NCBI GenBank assembly: GCA_023052935.1
Contig: CM041298.1
Location: 55,683,813 to 55,747,812 of the forward strand
DNA length: 64,000 nt
Origin: Piezodorus guildinii
Taxonomy: Eukaryota > Arthropoda > Insecta > Hemiptera > Pentatomidae
Reading direction: 5' to 3'
The notes beneath the pieces were generated by a model. It saw nothing but the letters and a program-made list of their open reading frames with translations. It did not search any database and was not told the origin of the DNA. Below, piece after piece: positions 11,014-21,710 of the stretch; the first letter of the stretch is position 1; each line of letters opens with the position of its first letter. Position numbers and translations under genes: made by a program.

Positions 11014-11580
11014 AATAATAATAATAATAAATAAATTCTTTATTATCCTGGAACATATCCCTTTAGAATAAAATATACAGAATTTACAAAATGTGCTTTG
11101 GAGTCTTAGAGTAAATTAAATACATGTTAACAAGTTAATAATTACTTAAATAAAATAGACATATTCAAATGAATACAAAAACTACGAAAAAGGAAAAAAC
11201 TTATTTACAATTCTATTAAGCCTGGATATTCATTAAGTGATTAAATACGCGTGATTTGAAGGCAGAAAGAGAGTTGTAGTGACGGATGAAAGGAGGTATA
11301 GAATTCCATAGGATTGAGGATCGAATGAGAAAGGATCTGTCGAAATGGGCCGTACTGTATAAATATGAAGGTCTGGAGCGTGTACAACGAAGGTGGATAG
11401 AGGATTTGAATTGTAGTAAGTCAAAAATGTATGATGGACGGCGAGATTGGATAACTTGGTAAAGGAATGATGCGAGGAAATACTTGCGACGATTGGAAGG
11501 GTAAAGCCACTTCAACTCGCCATAAAATTGGGATACGGAGGTGTACCATGGGACCCCGAAGATGAATCGGACAAAGCAAT
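11014..11580 (-). mobile_element. CR1/L2-like LINE 3' fragment
   Basis: 5'-truncated LINE reading on the minus strand from about 11580 to a TTA-type tail at 11014-11033. The 3' UTR has the family hairpin region (a diverged GGGATATGTTCC) and AATAAAG. The coding part, 11515-11216, is an uninterrupted stretch of 99 codons. It gives the C-terminus typical of these reverse transcriptases, with IRSSILWNSIPPFIRHYNSL and AFKSRVFNHL. The frame upstream is broken. Sister fragment: 50385-50750. Confidence 0.75.
11216..11515 (-). pseudogene. C-terminal part of CR1/L2-like reverse transcriptase
   Basis: About 99 residues from the extreme C-terminus of a LINE ORF2 protein, past the catalytic palm and thumb. 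It includes NRRKYFLASFLYQVI, an RCTRSRPSYLY segment and the WNSIPPFIRH...FKSRV end. No RT active site or endonuclease is present. It is a dead 5'-truncated insertion, not a host gene. Confidence 0.7.
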
Positions 11581-11904
11581 TTAATTTAATTTAGCAATTT
11601 AGTGGATCTTATAGTATTTATAATGAGCCATTATTAATTCCTTTGTCGTTATTTAGTGGAAGGGAGGAATTACTTCCTCCCCATCTTCATTCTTCCTCAT
11701 GTGGACCGGCACTGATTGAGGCACAAATTTTCAAAAGAATGACATAGATACACAATTTAGGATCTAAAAATAATTCTTTTTTAAAATGAGGAAACCTTCT
11801 CCCTCTTTCTAGCCCCCTAGATCTAATATTAGCAGAGGCAATTACCCTCCCTACTTCAACACCATTAATAATGCTTCTACCTTAACAAATGGACCAACTA
11901 GGGG

Positions 11905-12166
11905 TGGTTCCATGTGTTCTCATCTAAGAACTTACATAACAAGAAACGAGATTCCGTCTTTCCAACCTTTATGTCCCTTCCCACAGAAAAAAAAACTGAA
12001 CGCTCCCTTTCTTGTCCGTTCTACCAGCTTCTGCAATTACCTCCCATCAAACATTATATTAAATAGTTTTATTTTTCATTGACCTAATGTCTTGGCCAGA
12101 TATAGCTCTTACATGATTTCAAATGCAATGTTATTCTTAAGGGATTAAGTCCCAGAATAAAGTTTT
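11905..12166 (+). mobile_element. CR1/L2-like LINE 3' fragment, decayed
   Basis: Plus-strand fragment. A frameshifted relic of the C-terminal coding part lies near 11990-12060 (PFLVRSTSFCNYLPS), followed by TTGGCCAGA at 12092 and TTAAGGGATTAAGTCCCAGA with AATAAAG at the end. Compared with 560-590 the hairpin stem has one change. Confidence 0.6.
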
Positions 12167-12239
12167 TTACTGGAAGGAATTAGTCCGGGTGGCGGTCATT
12201 AAATGAAACAACTAAATAGTTTCAACTATTTTATTGTTT

Positions 12240-12279
12240 GCCAACGTTTCGACCCCCTTGTGGGTCATCATCAGGGCGC
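12240..12279 (-). ncRNA. Hammerhead-ribozyme-like core (Penelope-like remnant)
   Basis: On the minus strand CTGATGA at 12274 is followed by a potential stem II (GACCC/GGGTC around ACAAGGG) and then GAAACGTTGGC. This is the order of hammerhead core elements: CUGANGA, stem II, GAAA. Such motifs occur in the repeats of Penelope-like retroelements. Helix I is weak by eye and no PLE protein remains next to it, so activity is doubtful. Confidence 0.4.
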
Positions 12280-12302
12280 ATGGTGGGAGAATTGTAAAGG
12301 TA

Positions 12303-12535
12303 AAGTTTTTTACCTTCACATACATCTATGAAATATATAAGGGAAAGTACTGCGATAGGGAAACTTTTCGATTTTCAGTTTTCATCGGAATTACACGTTT
12401 TAGGATCCTATTAGTCCAAATGCCCAAGTCCCACAAAATAGTCTTCGTGTCTGTAATTAGACTATTTTAATCAGAATAAAACCAGCATGATATTAAAACC
12501 CATTAAGTTTTACATCGATGGTATAAACTATCTCT
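12303..12535 (-). mobile_element. HINE-like fragment
   Basis: A shortened minus-oriented copy: TTTTTACCTTCACATAC end, GAAAGTACTGCGAT, TTTTCATCGGAATTACACG, then a jump directly to the ATTTTAATCAGAATAAAACC and AAGTTTTACATCGATG blocks, which in other copies lie in a different order and orientation. The jump indicates internal rearrangement. Confidence 0.6.
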
Positions 12536-12537
12536 TC

Positions 12538-12780
12538 TCCCGGAAATACACGTTTCATTTTTACCTTTATCCAAATGACCAAGCCCCGTTAAATAGTCTG
12601 TGCGTGCATTTGGTAAGTCAAGCTCGAAAAAGATAAGTCGTTTAAAACTAAAATTTCATATTTCAAAGCGTATTTGCCTGTGATGTTATAAAAACTTTTT
12701 CGATAAAATCCGCAAACAAGAAGAACCACTTTATACCATGCATTTGAACATTTTTACGATTTTCTTAAATACTGTTCAGA
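12538..12780 (-). mobile_element. HINE-like fragment, second piece
   Basis: Starts abruptly at CCCGGAAATACACGTTTCAT and runs through AAATTTCATATTTCAAAGCG, the CCACTTTATACCATGCATTT block and TACGATTTTCTTAAATAC, so it overlaps in content with the preceding piece. SINE C follows directly. Confidence 0.65.
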
Positions 12781-12782
12781 TG

Positions 12783-13005
12783 ATTATGATTAAACACGCT
12801 AAATCGGACGATGCTACAGAGGGAGTCCTAAATTTTGTCTAATTAATTAATTACAATAGACATCTTTACAGAATACCAGACATCATGCAGGTTCGGGAAA
12901 ACAATGGATTTTTTACTCCCTTTAAATAATTCTTGGGTTATCTTCTGAGTTTGAAAACGTGACTTTGGCATAGATGGGAGTTATGCCACTACACTACAGG
13001 TCTAT
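12783..13005 (-). mobile_element. SINE family C, decayed
   Basis: Minus-strand copy with AATCGGACGATGCTACAGAG and GGGAGTCCTAAATTTTGTCT at its 3' side and a head near 13000 (CCTGTAGTGTAGTGGCATAA). The TTTTACTCCCTTTAAATAAT block is retained and the B box is mutated. Confidence 0.65.
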
Positions 13006-13665
13006 GACATACTTTAGTTTCTTTTTTTATTAAAGTTAATATCCATTATCAAATGGATATACTATATTTATCAAACCAACTCCATCTCTCCCATTAAAAA
13101 TAAATAAATACAAAAATAAACTTAGACGTCAACGGAACTACAAAATAAAAGACGTGGAGGACAGGTGACTGATAACACAATGGCGTGCGGACGGAAGCAC
13201 CACTCCGGGAATCCTTCATTAGAATTGATGATTTTGCATAACTAATGTCCATTCTGAATGGAAGGATTTTGATTCGTGACTGATGTAGGGCCTTTGTAAC
13301 GATACATTTAGCTGTCCGTTTGAGATCAGCCTCTTTGGCAAGGGATGTCAAAAGAAAATTATCGTTACAAGATACAAATTACAGTGTAATAGTGATGGCC
13401 CAAAAAATCTAAAGTCAATACAAGTAACGAAATGTTTGGAAACCGTATCAAGAGATTAGGAACATCGGAAAATCGATATTATTTGTTGTTTTTTTTTGTA
13501 ACCACATAACAAAACGTTTTGCGAATTATTTAGTGTTGTTAAGAATGTATGCGTTGAAATAAACACATCGCCTCAATATAAAACAGGAAATTAATTTGGA
13601 GCAGGAAGAATCAGGAATATATGGTAAGAAATAAAAATTGTGATGATTTCGGTAATATAAAAAAA
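13006..13665. other. No recognised feature
   Basis: Mixed composition, with one open stretch of about 85 codons on the minus strand (13351-13094). It has no motif that I recognise, no paralogue in the window and no clear splice context. Confidence 0.45.
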
Positions 13666-14325
13666 TCTGGTGTGTGTAACACACGACTTTCACTTACCTC
13701 CGTTGTTAAAATGAATTAAAGAAGCTTTAAATACATTTAGAGATGAAAATAAAATTGCTATATCATTAATGACATTCAGTTTCAATAGAAACATGTGTTT
13801 TATTAAATAATCAATTATTTTATTATCTACGACAATGAGTTAGTTTTATCGGCTTTTCATCACTCTACCGACTGGTAGGCGTCCGAAAGGTAGGCCGAAG
13901 CGTCGATGGGAGAATTGCATTAAGGCTGACCTCGGAGGCTTGGGCTTGAACGGTGACCATTGGACGAGTCGGTGTAGGTGGAATTTCGGTGGTATCGGCA
14001 TCGAACCTTTGGGCTCGCTAGGCCTGTTATTTTTATTATTATTTCTTCATCACTCTAAGTTAACTTTTACAATTTTGTGAATAAGATAATATTTTATCTA
14101 AAATATTTAGCTTTCCAACGGTATAGTATACGTCAATATTACTATTTTTATGTTCAAAAACACCAAAAATGGATAAAAATAATATTTTTGGTCTTTTCAC
14201 CTTTGGTTCTACATCGTATTCGTTCAAAATATACGTTATTCCGTTTTTTATCAGTACGACATAGCTGATAAGTTATTTTTATAGATTGTACAAAACTAAA
14301 GGTACTTTAGAGGAACAAATTTCAT
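13666..14325 (+). mobile_element. HINE-like element carrying a nested LINE tail
   Basis: Left end TCTGGTGTGTGTAACACACGACTTTCACTTACC is intact. The copy runs through the TATTATCTACGACAATGAG and ATCACTCTA blocks, is interrupted by a 178-bp RTE-like insertion (13868-14045), and resumes to the GGTACTTTAGAGGAA block before being lost. The right end is missing. Confidence 0.75.
13868..14045 (+). mobile_element. RTE-like LINE 3' end, 5'-truncated
   Basis: Flanked by perfect 12-base direct repeats TTCATCACTCTA (13856-13867 and 14046-14057). It encodes the end of a LINE ORF2 protein (GRPKGRPKRRWENCIKADLG, GGLGLNGDHW) and ends in a TTATTT/TTATTA tail. The PKRRWE.C...DLGGLGL signature also appears at 32838-32905, giving two copies of one family. 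The RTE assignment is by resemblance only. Confidence 0.75.
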
Positions 14326-14329
14326 AGAA

Positions 14330-15879
14330 AATTTCAAGTTAGATTCACAGAACTATTATACTTCCTACTTTTTTTTTTTTAATAGGCGCTTACGTCAAAG
14401 AAGTTCAAAATTTTTAAGTTTTAATAAAACACAGATTCTTAGAATATTTTAGCCTAAGGAGTCATCTCATCGAGAAGTTTAGACGGCTGCACAAGTGTTA
14501 TTGCGTTGTCACAATTCGATCCACAATTTAAGAAACTAAATTTTAGAAACATAATATGGATGATATTATGTAACAACATAGTTTGGTTCATTAATGAAAC
14601 TAACATTTTTTTTCCAAATAAAACATTATCTTTATCATTGAGGAAATAATGAACATCGAAATGTCTTTGCTTATAGTTCAAACATTACGAACTTCTAAGA
14701 ACTGTTAGCTAAAATGTAGGACAAACCCGGAGCTGACACATTCATCAACTAAATTAACAGTAAAAAAAAAAATACACAGCTATCATATTTACTAGACTGA
14801 TTAAACGGGTTATAATTCAACTTATTTAAATAACGGAATTTAAAAAATATAATTCAGGTTCACATAAAACATAAAATAAAATAAAAACAACTTGATCGTA
14901 CTTTAGTCCAACTGGAGAAAATTCAAGAAATTATGAGAATACTAAGAGAAATAAAAAAAATAACGAGACTTTCTACTAACACGGTTTATATTGTAATTTG
15001 TTTGACGGGGATTGTTAATAAATAATTTTAAAATAGAAAGAAATTGTGTAGAGTAAGAGTCTTGAACTATATTAAATCCGTTATTCTTGAGGGTTTTATA
15101 TGTGGTTTCGTATTTTTTTTAATGAATTTTTATAGCTTATTTTATAATTATTCATATTAATTTTTATTTTTAGAATACATTTAGGCCTATTTTATAGCCA
15201 TTATAAGTATCTAAAATATTATAATTTATATATACAGAGTGATTTACCCATAATGTACCATTTTTCTAATATTTAAGCGCAACGATTGATCATAAGATTT
15301 GTCCTAAGTTTATTAATATGAATTTCATCCTTACGTGTGAGCACAGTTAAGTTTTTTTATAATATAATTATATTAAAGTTAAGAAATAATTATATGATTG
15401 AAAGAAAAAGAAATTTGTCATAGAGGACAATAAAATGTTTAATAATAAACCTAAGGCTAAGGAGAGTGGTAAAATAGATCTTATTATAAAAAAAAATTAA
15501 AAAAAACATGCTTTTATTTTCGTTTAATCAGAGACTCGAGTGCGAATTCATATATTTTTATTAAAAAAATGTATATGACGGTCAATAATTAATTAATATT
15601 TTAAATACAATAAACAAGAAACTTTAAAAAAAAAAAAAAAAAAGAGTAAAAACATTTGGCAAAAATAAATATTAAACAATCGGTAACTAGTAATTGCATA
15701 CGTAATTAGATATAGAGTGACAACAAAAATTATAAGAAAATATTGGTGTTTATTTTTCATAAAAAATATTGTGAAAAATGTTTTTAAGTCGATTTTTTAA
15801 GAAGTCTACTTTCAATAAGTCTAGTTGGGTAAACAAGTTGCTCAGATATTCCAGACACATATCTACCATAATTACACAA
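14330..15879. other. AT-rich region without recognised genes
   Basis: Contains A and T homopolymers (for example 15627-15643) and no shared repeat block or exon-like composition. A minus-strand open stretch at 14454-14681 has no recognisable motif. Confidence 0.5.
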
Positions 15880-16035
15880 TTTTAATTTTGTATAGTCTTC
15901 CGAGGTGTCTGAAAAGAAGATGGCCTCGAGACTATCTAGTTTAGATTCCAAGTAGAGTGCTGCCAATTTTCTCTTCATGTATTTTATCTGACAGCTAATT
16001 TACTCGTGTATTAACTGTATACAGTTGTAAATTTA
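15880..16035 (+). mobile_element. Jockey-like LINE 3' remnant
   Basis: Matches 27670-27810 in block order: GAGGTGTCTGAAAAGAAGATG versus GAGGCGTCCAAAAAAATGATG, CTCGAGACT, GTTTAGATT, CTGCCAAT, TTTCTCTTCATGTA and ACTCGTGTA. In sister copies this follows a Jockey-like C-terminus. The overlapping minus-strand open frame (15784-15978) is antisense to this remnant and is not called. Confidence 0.5.
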
Positions 16036-16062
16036 GGTTTTGAGCTGAACTTATGAAATTCA

Positions 16063-16201
16063 CAAGAGGGAATTTTCGCAAGACTTAGTTATTGGGACTA
16101 AAAAGATCAGTAAAAAATACATAAGGTTGAAAACACGGATTCAAAATTTTCAGGAGACTTGCTTTACTATACATCCTACATAATAAATGTGATAAAAGTA
16201 C
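16063..16201 (+). mobile_element. HINE-like right-end fragment, decayed
   Basis: Shows the right-end block order in diverged form: TTTTCGCAAGACTTAGTTAT, TTGGGACT, GTTGAAAACACGGATTCAAA, ATTTTCAGGAG, GCTTTACTATACAT and GTGATAAAAGTA. It lies just upstream of a better preserved copy. Confidence 0.5.
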
Positions 16202-16366
16202 TGAAATTCTCAAATTATAAACTTTTTATAGCAACTCACATTACAGTCGGGTATTAATAAATGCATATTGAAGAACAAAGTAACAGATACCAGTTATAAA
16301 GAACGATTTGGAAAATTCTCTATTTTTCTAAGAAATTTTACTTAAGTGGAAATCTAACAAAAAAAA

Positions 16367-17268
16367 TCTGGTGCGGGCAACACACGACTTTCACTTACCT
16401 CCATTTTTAAAATCAATGAAAGAATTTTCAAATACAGTTAGAGATAAAAATACGTGAAATTATTAAGGGATTAATCAAATTGAATTTATATAAAAACATG
16501 TGTTTTATTAAAAAATCAATTATATTATTATCTTAAATAATCAGTTAGTTTTATGTTCATTTCATCACTCTCTATTAACTTTTAAAAGCTTGTGTATGAG
16601 ATGATAATTTTTCTAAAATCTCTAGCTTTCCAACGGTATATCATACATGTATATTGCTGCTCTTATGTTCAAAAACGAAAAATTGCATTAAAAAAATATT
16701 TTTTCTGTTTTCTCCTTTAGTTGGGTATCGAATTTATTCAATTTATATATTTACCAGTTTTTCATCAGCGTTAACAAGATAATCTAGTTATTATTACTGA
16801 ATCTACAAAATTAAAGGTACTTTAGGGAAAGAAAATTTAAAATATCGGCATTTAAGCCCTGTCAGACCATTTTTATCTAAATAAAACCTACATGATATTA
16901 AAGCCCATTAAAGTTTACATCGATATAGCGAGTTTAATCAAAATCGTCGGAACCGTTTTTGAGATAATCGAAAAAAGGTGCAAAATGCATGGTATAAAGT
17001 GCCTCTTCTGGTAGGCTCATTTTGATGAAAAAAGTTTTGTCACGTCTCGGGCGTATAGTTGTCATAAATATGAGATTTCAGTTTCATAGGACTCACCGTT
17101 TCCGCCCGGGAGTTACCACCACACCACACACACACAGAGACCTTTTTGCGGGACTTGGTTATTTGGACTCAGGGGACCCTAAAACGTGTATTTCCGTTGA
17201 AAACTGGAATTCGAAAATTTTCACGATCGCAATACTTCCCCTTACTATATATAGCAAGTGAAAGTAAA
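16367..17268 (+). mobile_element. HINE-like element, near full length
   Basis: About 902 bp and the best complete copy with 5508-6328. Ends: TCTGGTGCGGGCAACACACG plus ACTTTCACTTAC at the left, and GCAAGTGAAAGTAAAA at the right, with a near-palindrome CTTACTATATATAGCAAG. It has a short CA stretch near 17120-17137, where other copies carry a much longer CA/TG array. The open frame near its right end recurs, broken differently, in sister copies and is unlikely to be translated. Confidence 0.8.
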
Positions 17269-17879
17269 AAAATATATAAAGTTAAATTAAATACGTAAAT
17301 TCAAACCGAATTAGAAACTAATTGAGTAAATGAAAGGCAAAGAAAGGACAATGGCTTTCACTGAATGCCTACTTGACCCTAACAATATTCCCACCCAAAC
17401 CTGGGTCGCGACCTGAGAACTGAGTCGAGTCTCACGGCCCAGGAATAATGGCCTTAAGTAATAAAAAATAATTGTATAAATTTTATATTAAAATAATAAA
17501 GAAATTTATAAGAGTCCTTGAACTGAATCCACTTTAAATTATTCATTTTAATTTCATGTTTTTATTTAATCCACAGTTGTAATTAAAAAAAAAACAACCA
17601 AAAAACCTGGAAATTGTTGCACAATGGTAATAATTATATTACGTTACAACAATTTATATATAGCTGTTAGGCAGTTAACTTTAATGCATACAGATGACTT
17701 AATAAAAGCGCTTAAGAAAGACGAAGCGTTAGCACTGCCAATTCAGGTTCAAAGAAAATGGTCAATCACCACTGTTATATTCAAAACGATATATATCTCT
17801 ATATCTATATCTCTGCTATTTCTTAACCGATTTCAATAATTCTTTTTTTGTATTGTAAGGAATTTAATTCTCTATTGAT
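17269..17879. other. No recognised feature
   Basis: A slightly GC-richer patch at 17340-17460 (with CTGGGTCGCGACCTGAGAAC) resembles none of the families seen here. The remainder is AT-rich. An open stretch at 17624-17839 has no recognisable motif. Confidence 0.45.
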
Positions 17880-17934
17880 TATTATATTCTTCTATTGGGT
17901 TGGTTATTAGGCGCACAGATTTTTTTTTTTTTAT

Positions 17935-18075
17935 ACGTTATTCAGAATCTAGGTTTCTTGAATTGACCTAAAATTCTGTGGGGGAGGAACGGGGTGGTCA
18001 TTTTTTTTTTCTAGGTATATTAGAAACGTTCTTTATTAAAAATATGAATAATTTAATTTTAAGCAGAATATGTCT
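17935..18075 (-). repeat. Family D fragment, decayed
   Basis: Block order TTATTCAGAATCTAGGTTTC, GACCTAAAATTCTG, GGGGGAGG, TTTTTTTTCTAGGTATATT, ACGTTCTTTATT matches 46738-46835, the clearer minus-oriented copy of this unclassified family. Confidence 0.4.
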
Positions 18076-18164
18076 TCATAAGAATCATTTTGTTCTGTAA
18101 TTTGTTTTGTAACCACAAAAAAACTTGACCAGAGGTTCCGGAGAAATGAGAATGCACTTTTTTA

Positions 18165-18290
18165 AGGACAACGACCGTGCAAGCTGGCTACTGGGCCGAA
18201 AATCATACCTGACCGATTGTGATTTTCCACCCATTTCACATTATTCACTTAATTCTGGGTGTGTCCTAGGAGAATAAACCAATTAGAAAC
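18165..18290 (-). mobile_element. SINE family B fragment, decayed
   Basis: CAACGACCGTGCAAGCTGGC, GGGCCGAAAATCA, TTTTCCACCCATTTCA and GGGTGTGTCCTAGGAG follow the body order of SINE B (compare 9590-9690 and 59950-60060). The head and tail are lost. Confidence 0.45.
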
Positions 18291-18569
18291 AACGAATAAA
18301 ATTATTATTTTGAGCCAGATCCTAATGTTATTCCGTCAAATTTACAGTAGCGCGCCAAAAAAGGTATGCATAGCCATAACTACTTGATAACTAACGCTGA
18401 TGCTTTATAAAACTAAACATAGTCGTTGTATATGGTCATATTTTGAATTAATCCCATTCGTGAGTGAATCTTTCCACCCGAAATGAAAAACTGTGTGTGA
18501 GGTTTCAAGTGCAGGTCTGCTTTCTAAAATAAAAATGTTGTTTAACTCAAATTAAGACAGAAACCTGCT

Positions 18570-18995
18570 ACCTACACATACTTATTAAAACCAATATGGT
18601 CTTATGCTTCTTAAATCTTCGGAGCTGCAAAAATGACTAACATACAAAGACTTCAAACTTTCCAATCGAAAATACTTAGACTAATTACGCAAGCACCTTG
18701 GTATGCTTTTAACATAACTCTACATACAGACTTACACATGCCTACCGTCAGCGAATACATACGAACCTACTACTCTCAATTTCACAACAAATTACTAGGA
18801 CATTACAACCCTTCCACAGTACAAATGGCAACAAGCAATATGCCTAACAACATCAGAATAAGACTGAAAAGGTCATAGATGATTGACTTCTAATCTTTCG
18901 AATTAAAACATACCACGGAAGAGATACCACTGGGTATTGTCATCTTCCTCATGGCTGACAAACCCTTTTTAAATTGCATTATATCTGACAGACAA
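18570..18995 (+). mobile_element. Jockey-like LINE 3' fragment
   Basis: Plus-strand remnant. The coding frame from 18633 to the stop near 18876 reads like the last part of a Jockey-clade ORF2 protein: IQRLQTFQSKILRLITQAPW, a TLHTDLHMPTV segment, then HNKLLGHYNPS and IRIRLKRS at the end. The intact LINE at 21711-26225 has equivalent motifs (QKLERIQNLSMRIINN). After the stop the 3' UTR has ACCACTGGGTATTGTCATCT, also seen near 28490 in a similar fragment. Confidence 0.65.
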
Positions 18996-19229
18996 TCCAC
19001 TGATTGTTATATGTATGTGTAGACAGGTGTCGATAAGTTAATTAATATTAAAAAAAAATTGTTTAGTCACTTTGAATCATTTAATATTAATTAACAATGG
19101 AACATGCTCCAATGGGAAACTACACACAAATCAGCGCACGAAGTCTATTATACTTAGTTTAGGGTTTGAAGAAAATTTGATTACCTTTTAAATGAGTACA
19201 ATAATGTTTTTGAGTTATTCGAAAACCAA

Positions 19230-19352
19230 TTTTACTTTTGCTTACCTATATATGAAATATATAGTAAGGGAATGTATTGCGATTTAGAACACGTTATAGA
19301 AATACACGTTTTAGGGTCCCCTGAGTCCAAATAACCAAGTCCTGCAAAAAGA

Positions 19353-19395
<43 letters not shown>

Positions 19396-20146
19396 TGAGT
19401 ATAACTCCCGGGCAAATACGAAAAGTCCTATGAAATTGAAATTTCATATTTAAGACAACAATACGCCCGAGATGTAACAGCAAATTTTTCATTTCTAACC
19501 CAAAGATCTACTTTATTATCTACTTTAACATTTTGGACCTTTTTACGATTTTCTCAAAAATGGCTCAATCGATTTTGATTAAACTATATATATCGATGTT
19601 AAATTTGATGGGCTTTAATATGATGTAGGTTTCATGCTGATTGAAATAGTCTGACAGAGCTTAAATGCTGATATTTTAAATTTTCTTCCTCTAAAGTACC
19701 TTTAATTATGTAGATTTGAAAAAAAAATTGGATATCATCTTGTTAGCATTGATAAATAACGGGTAAATATACAAGTTGAGCGAATTTGATAAACAACTAA
19801 AGGAGAAAAGTGCAAACATGTTTTTTAATGCAATTTTTGTGTTTTTGAACACAAGAATAGTAATATAGATGTATAATATACCGTTGGATAGCCACAGATT
19901 TTAGAAAAAATACTATTTAATACACGGAATTTTAAACGTTGATGGAGAGTGATGAAAAGCCAATAAAACTAACTGATTGTTGTAGATAAAAATATATTAG
20001 ATTATTAAATAAAACACATGTTTCCATTGAAATTATGAAAAAAATTAATTATTCAACAATTTATTTATAATCTTAAATGTATTTAAAAATTCTTAAATTG
20101 ATTTTAACAACGGAGTTAGTGAAAGTCGTGGGTAGCGCGCACCAGA
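19230..20146 (-). mobile_element. HINE-like element with TG microsatellite
   Basis: About 917 bp on the minus strand, complete at both ends: TTTTACTTTTGCTTACC at the right terminus and TCTGGTGCGCGCTACCCACG plus ACTTTCACTAAC at the left terminus (20146 reading down). It carries a (TG)n array of about 20 units at 19357-19394, at the same place where other copies have short CA runs. A microsatellite at a fixed internal position is also reported for DINE-1/HINE elements. Confidence 0.8.
19357..19394. repeat. TG microsatellite inside a HINE-like element
   Basis: Uninterrupted TG array. The homologous site is short in copies at 6190, 17120 and 29360, so the array expanded in this copy. Confidence 0.9.
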
Positions 20147-20309
20147 TGTTTTTAAAGTCTTTATATTTTATTTCTAAAGAACGAATTTTTCCAAAATCAG
20201 CATTCTTAAACATCTGTAACCTCATTAAAATACTCCAGCTTCATAAACATGGGGTCATTATTGGAATACTGCGTTGGCCAAAACAGCTTTCCTCTTTCAA
20301 TATTCACAA

Positions 20310-20316
<7 letters not shown>

Positions 20317-20402
<86 letters not shown>
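20317..20402. repeat. TA then TG compound microsatellite
   Basis: About 28 TA units followed by about 13 TG units. It gives spurious Ile-Tyr and Cys-Val repeat frames. Confidence 0.95.
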
Positions 20403-20404
<2 letters not shown>

Positions 20405-21318
20405 ATTATGACAATCTGGTTTGAGCTGGTTGAAATCATATTAAATTAAATAAATGAAACCAAATCCGTGCTCATGAGGTGCGCAGACCGACATGAGATA
20501 CCTCTAAGAGATATATTGCTTCCTGAATACAATCACTTTCACGGTAGTTGAATCCGGAAATTTAACACAATATATATTTATTTTTTTCATGAGAGTTTCT
20601 CGAAATTGATTGGACAAATTATTACGCTAGATTAATTCATAACATGGAACAATCATTTAATCCAACATAAATGACGGTCATAAAAAAAAATAAAAGCGAC
20701 ACGAGGCAATAATAATGATAGGAGGAAGTAACATTCAATTATGTTTAATAATTGATAAGTTAATAACAGAAGTGAAAGTTTTAAAAGCTCCAATTAATAC
20801 GCACTCTCATTTCTATATCTCAGGCTTCGAGTTACACAACGGTGATAAAACTGAGACCTTAGATAAAAAGTAACAGTTCTAGAGCAGAGAGTATGAAGGG
20901 TAACAAAAAACATTAGAAACTTGGTAAGATGGAGTATGACCTTACGTAAGATGTTACAAACGGGCTACAAGTCGCAAAGATTAGAACAAATTTACGAAGT
21001 GTAGTCATCCTAGCATAAAATTCTAAAGGTCACGTCTAAAAAAGTAATGAAGAAAAAATTAACTACATAAAGTTCAGGTTAGCATAGTATTTACTCTAAA
21101 ACCAAGCGTGGTAGTCTTCAGGCTTACGCTTTGTGCCAAATTTAAATGTTAGATGGGGCTCTAGCGCCATAATTTCACATTGTTTTCATTGATGTGATCC
21201 CCCTTCTTCGATCGCTACGTATTTTACACTTGATTTCTAAGTCTCTCACCTTTTTACGTATCCAAGCTTAACATATCAACTTTTCCGACTTATTATTATT
21301 TTCTTCTTAGTGAGATAT
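20403..21318. other. No recognised feature
   Basis: No transposon terminus, SINE box or exon-like frame was recognised. The region is moderately AT-rich. Confidence 0.45.
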
Positions 21319-21374
21319 GTATAGCTTTTTTCAGTCAAATTCATAATTTTTTCAGTCAAATTCATAATTAAGTA
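21319..21374 (-). repeat. 21-bp minisatellite, two units, inverted relative to 26637-26768
   Basis: TTTTTTCAGTCAAATTCATAA repeated twice, preceded by ATGTATAGC. The reverse complement, ending in GCTATATACAT, is the same unit as the larger array at 26637-26768 on the other side of the LINE. Both the repeat and its edge sequence are inverted. Confidence 0.85.
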
Positions 21375-21383
21375 AGCAAATGT

Positions 21384-21466
21384 AGGGCCATCTGCTGGTT
21401 TTGAACTTTCGACCTTAAGCATAGAGAGCTGTTATGCTAGTCACTACTCCACAGGTGACCCTTTAT
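21384..21466 (-). mobile_element. SINE C head, minus orientation
   Basis: Reads on the minus strand GTCACCTGTGGAGTAGTGAC, CTAGCATAACAGC, AAGGTCGAAAGTTCAAAACC: the tRNA-like head of SINE C with the A-box-like and B-box-like parts but little body. Confidence 0.7.
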
Positions 21467-21675
21467 GCATTCAAAAAGGTGTTGAGGATTAATATGTCTA
21501 AGGTCACAGGTTCAAACCCGGCAGATCAAACACATTTTATAAATGCATCGAGGATCACCTGTGGAGTAGTGGCTAGCATAACATCCTTCTGTCCCCTAGA
21601 TCGCGAGTTCATACCTGGCAGATGGCCCTATGTTTGTTTTTAGGGAGTAAAAAACCTTGGTTATTTCGTCGTTTA
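21467..21675 (+). mobile_element. SINE C heads, plus orientation
   Basis: Two plus-strand partial heads: a B-box segment AAGGTCACAGGTTCAAACCC near 21500, and a fuller head from GGATCACCTGTGGAGTAGTG near 21551, continuing into GGGAGTAAAAAACCTTGGTT. With the minus head at 21384-21466 they form a head-to-head arrangement. Confidence 0.7.
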
Positions 21676-21679
21676 AAAG

Positions 21680-21710
21680 AGGCTGTTATGCTAGCCACTA
21701 CTCTACAGGT
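21680..21710 (-). mobile_element. SINE C head, minus orientation, cut by the LINE
   Basis: GGCTGTTATGCTAGCCACTACTCTACAGGT is the reverse complement of a SINE C head start. The LINE is inserted right after it, and the sequence continues at 26226 beyond the LINE with a duplicated TACTCTACAGGT. Confidence 0.75.
21699..21710. repeat. Target-site duplication, left copy
   Basis: TACTCTACAGGT, identical to 26226-26237 on the other side of the LINE. The exact left edge is ambiguous by a base or two because the LINE tail ends in TTTTA repeats. Confidence 0.9.
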
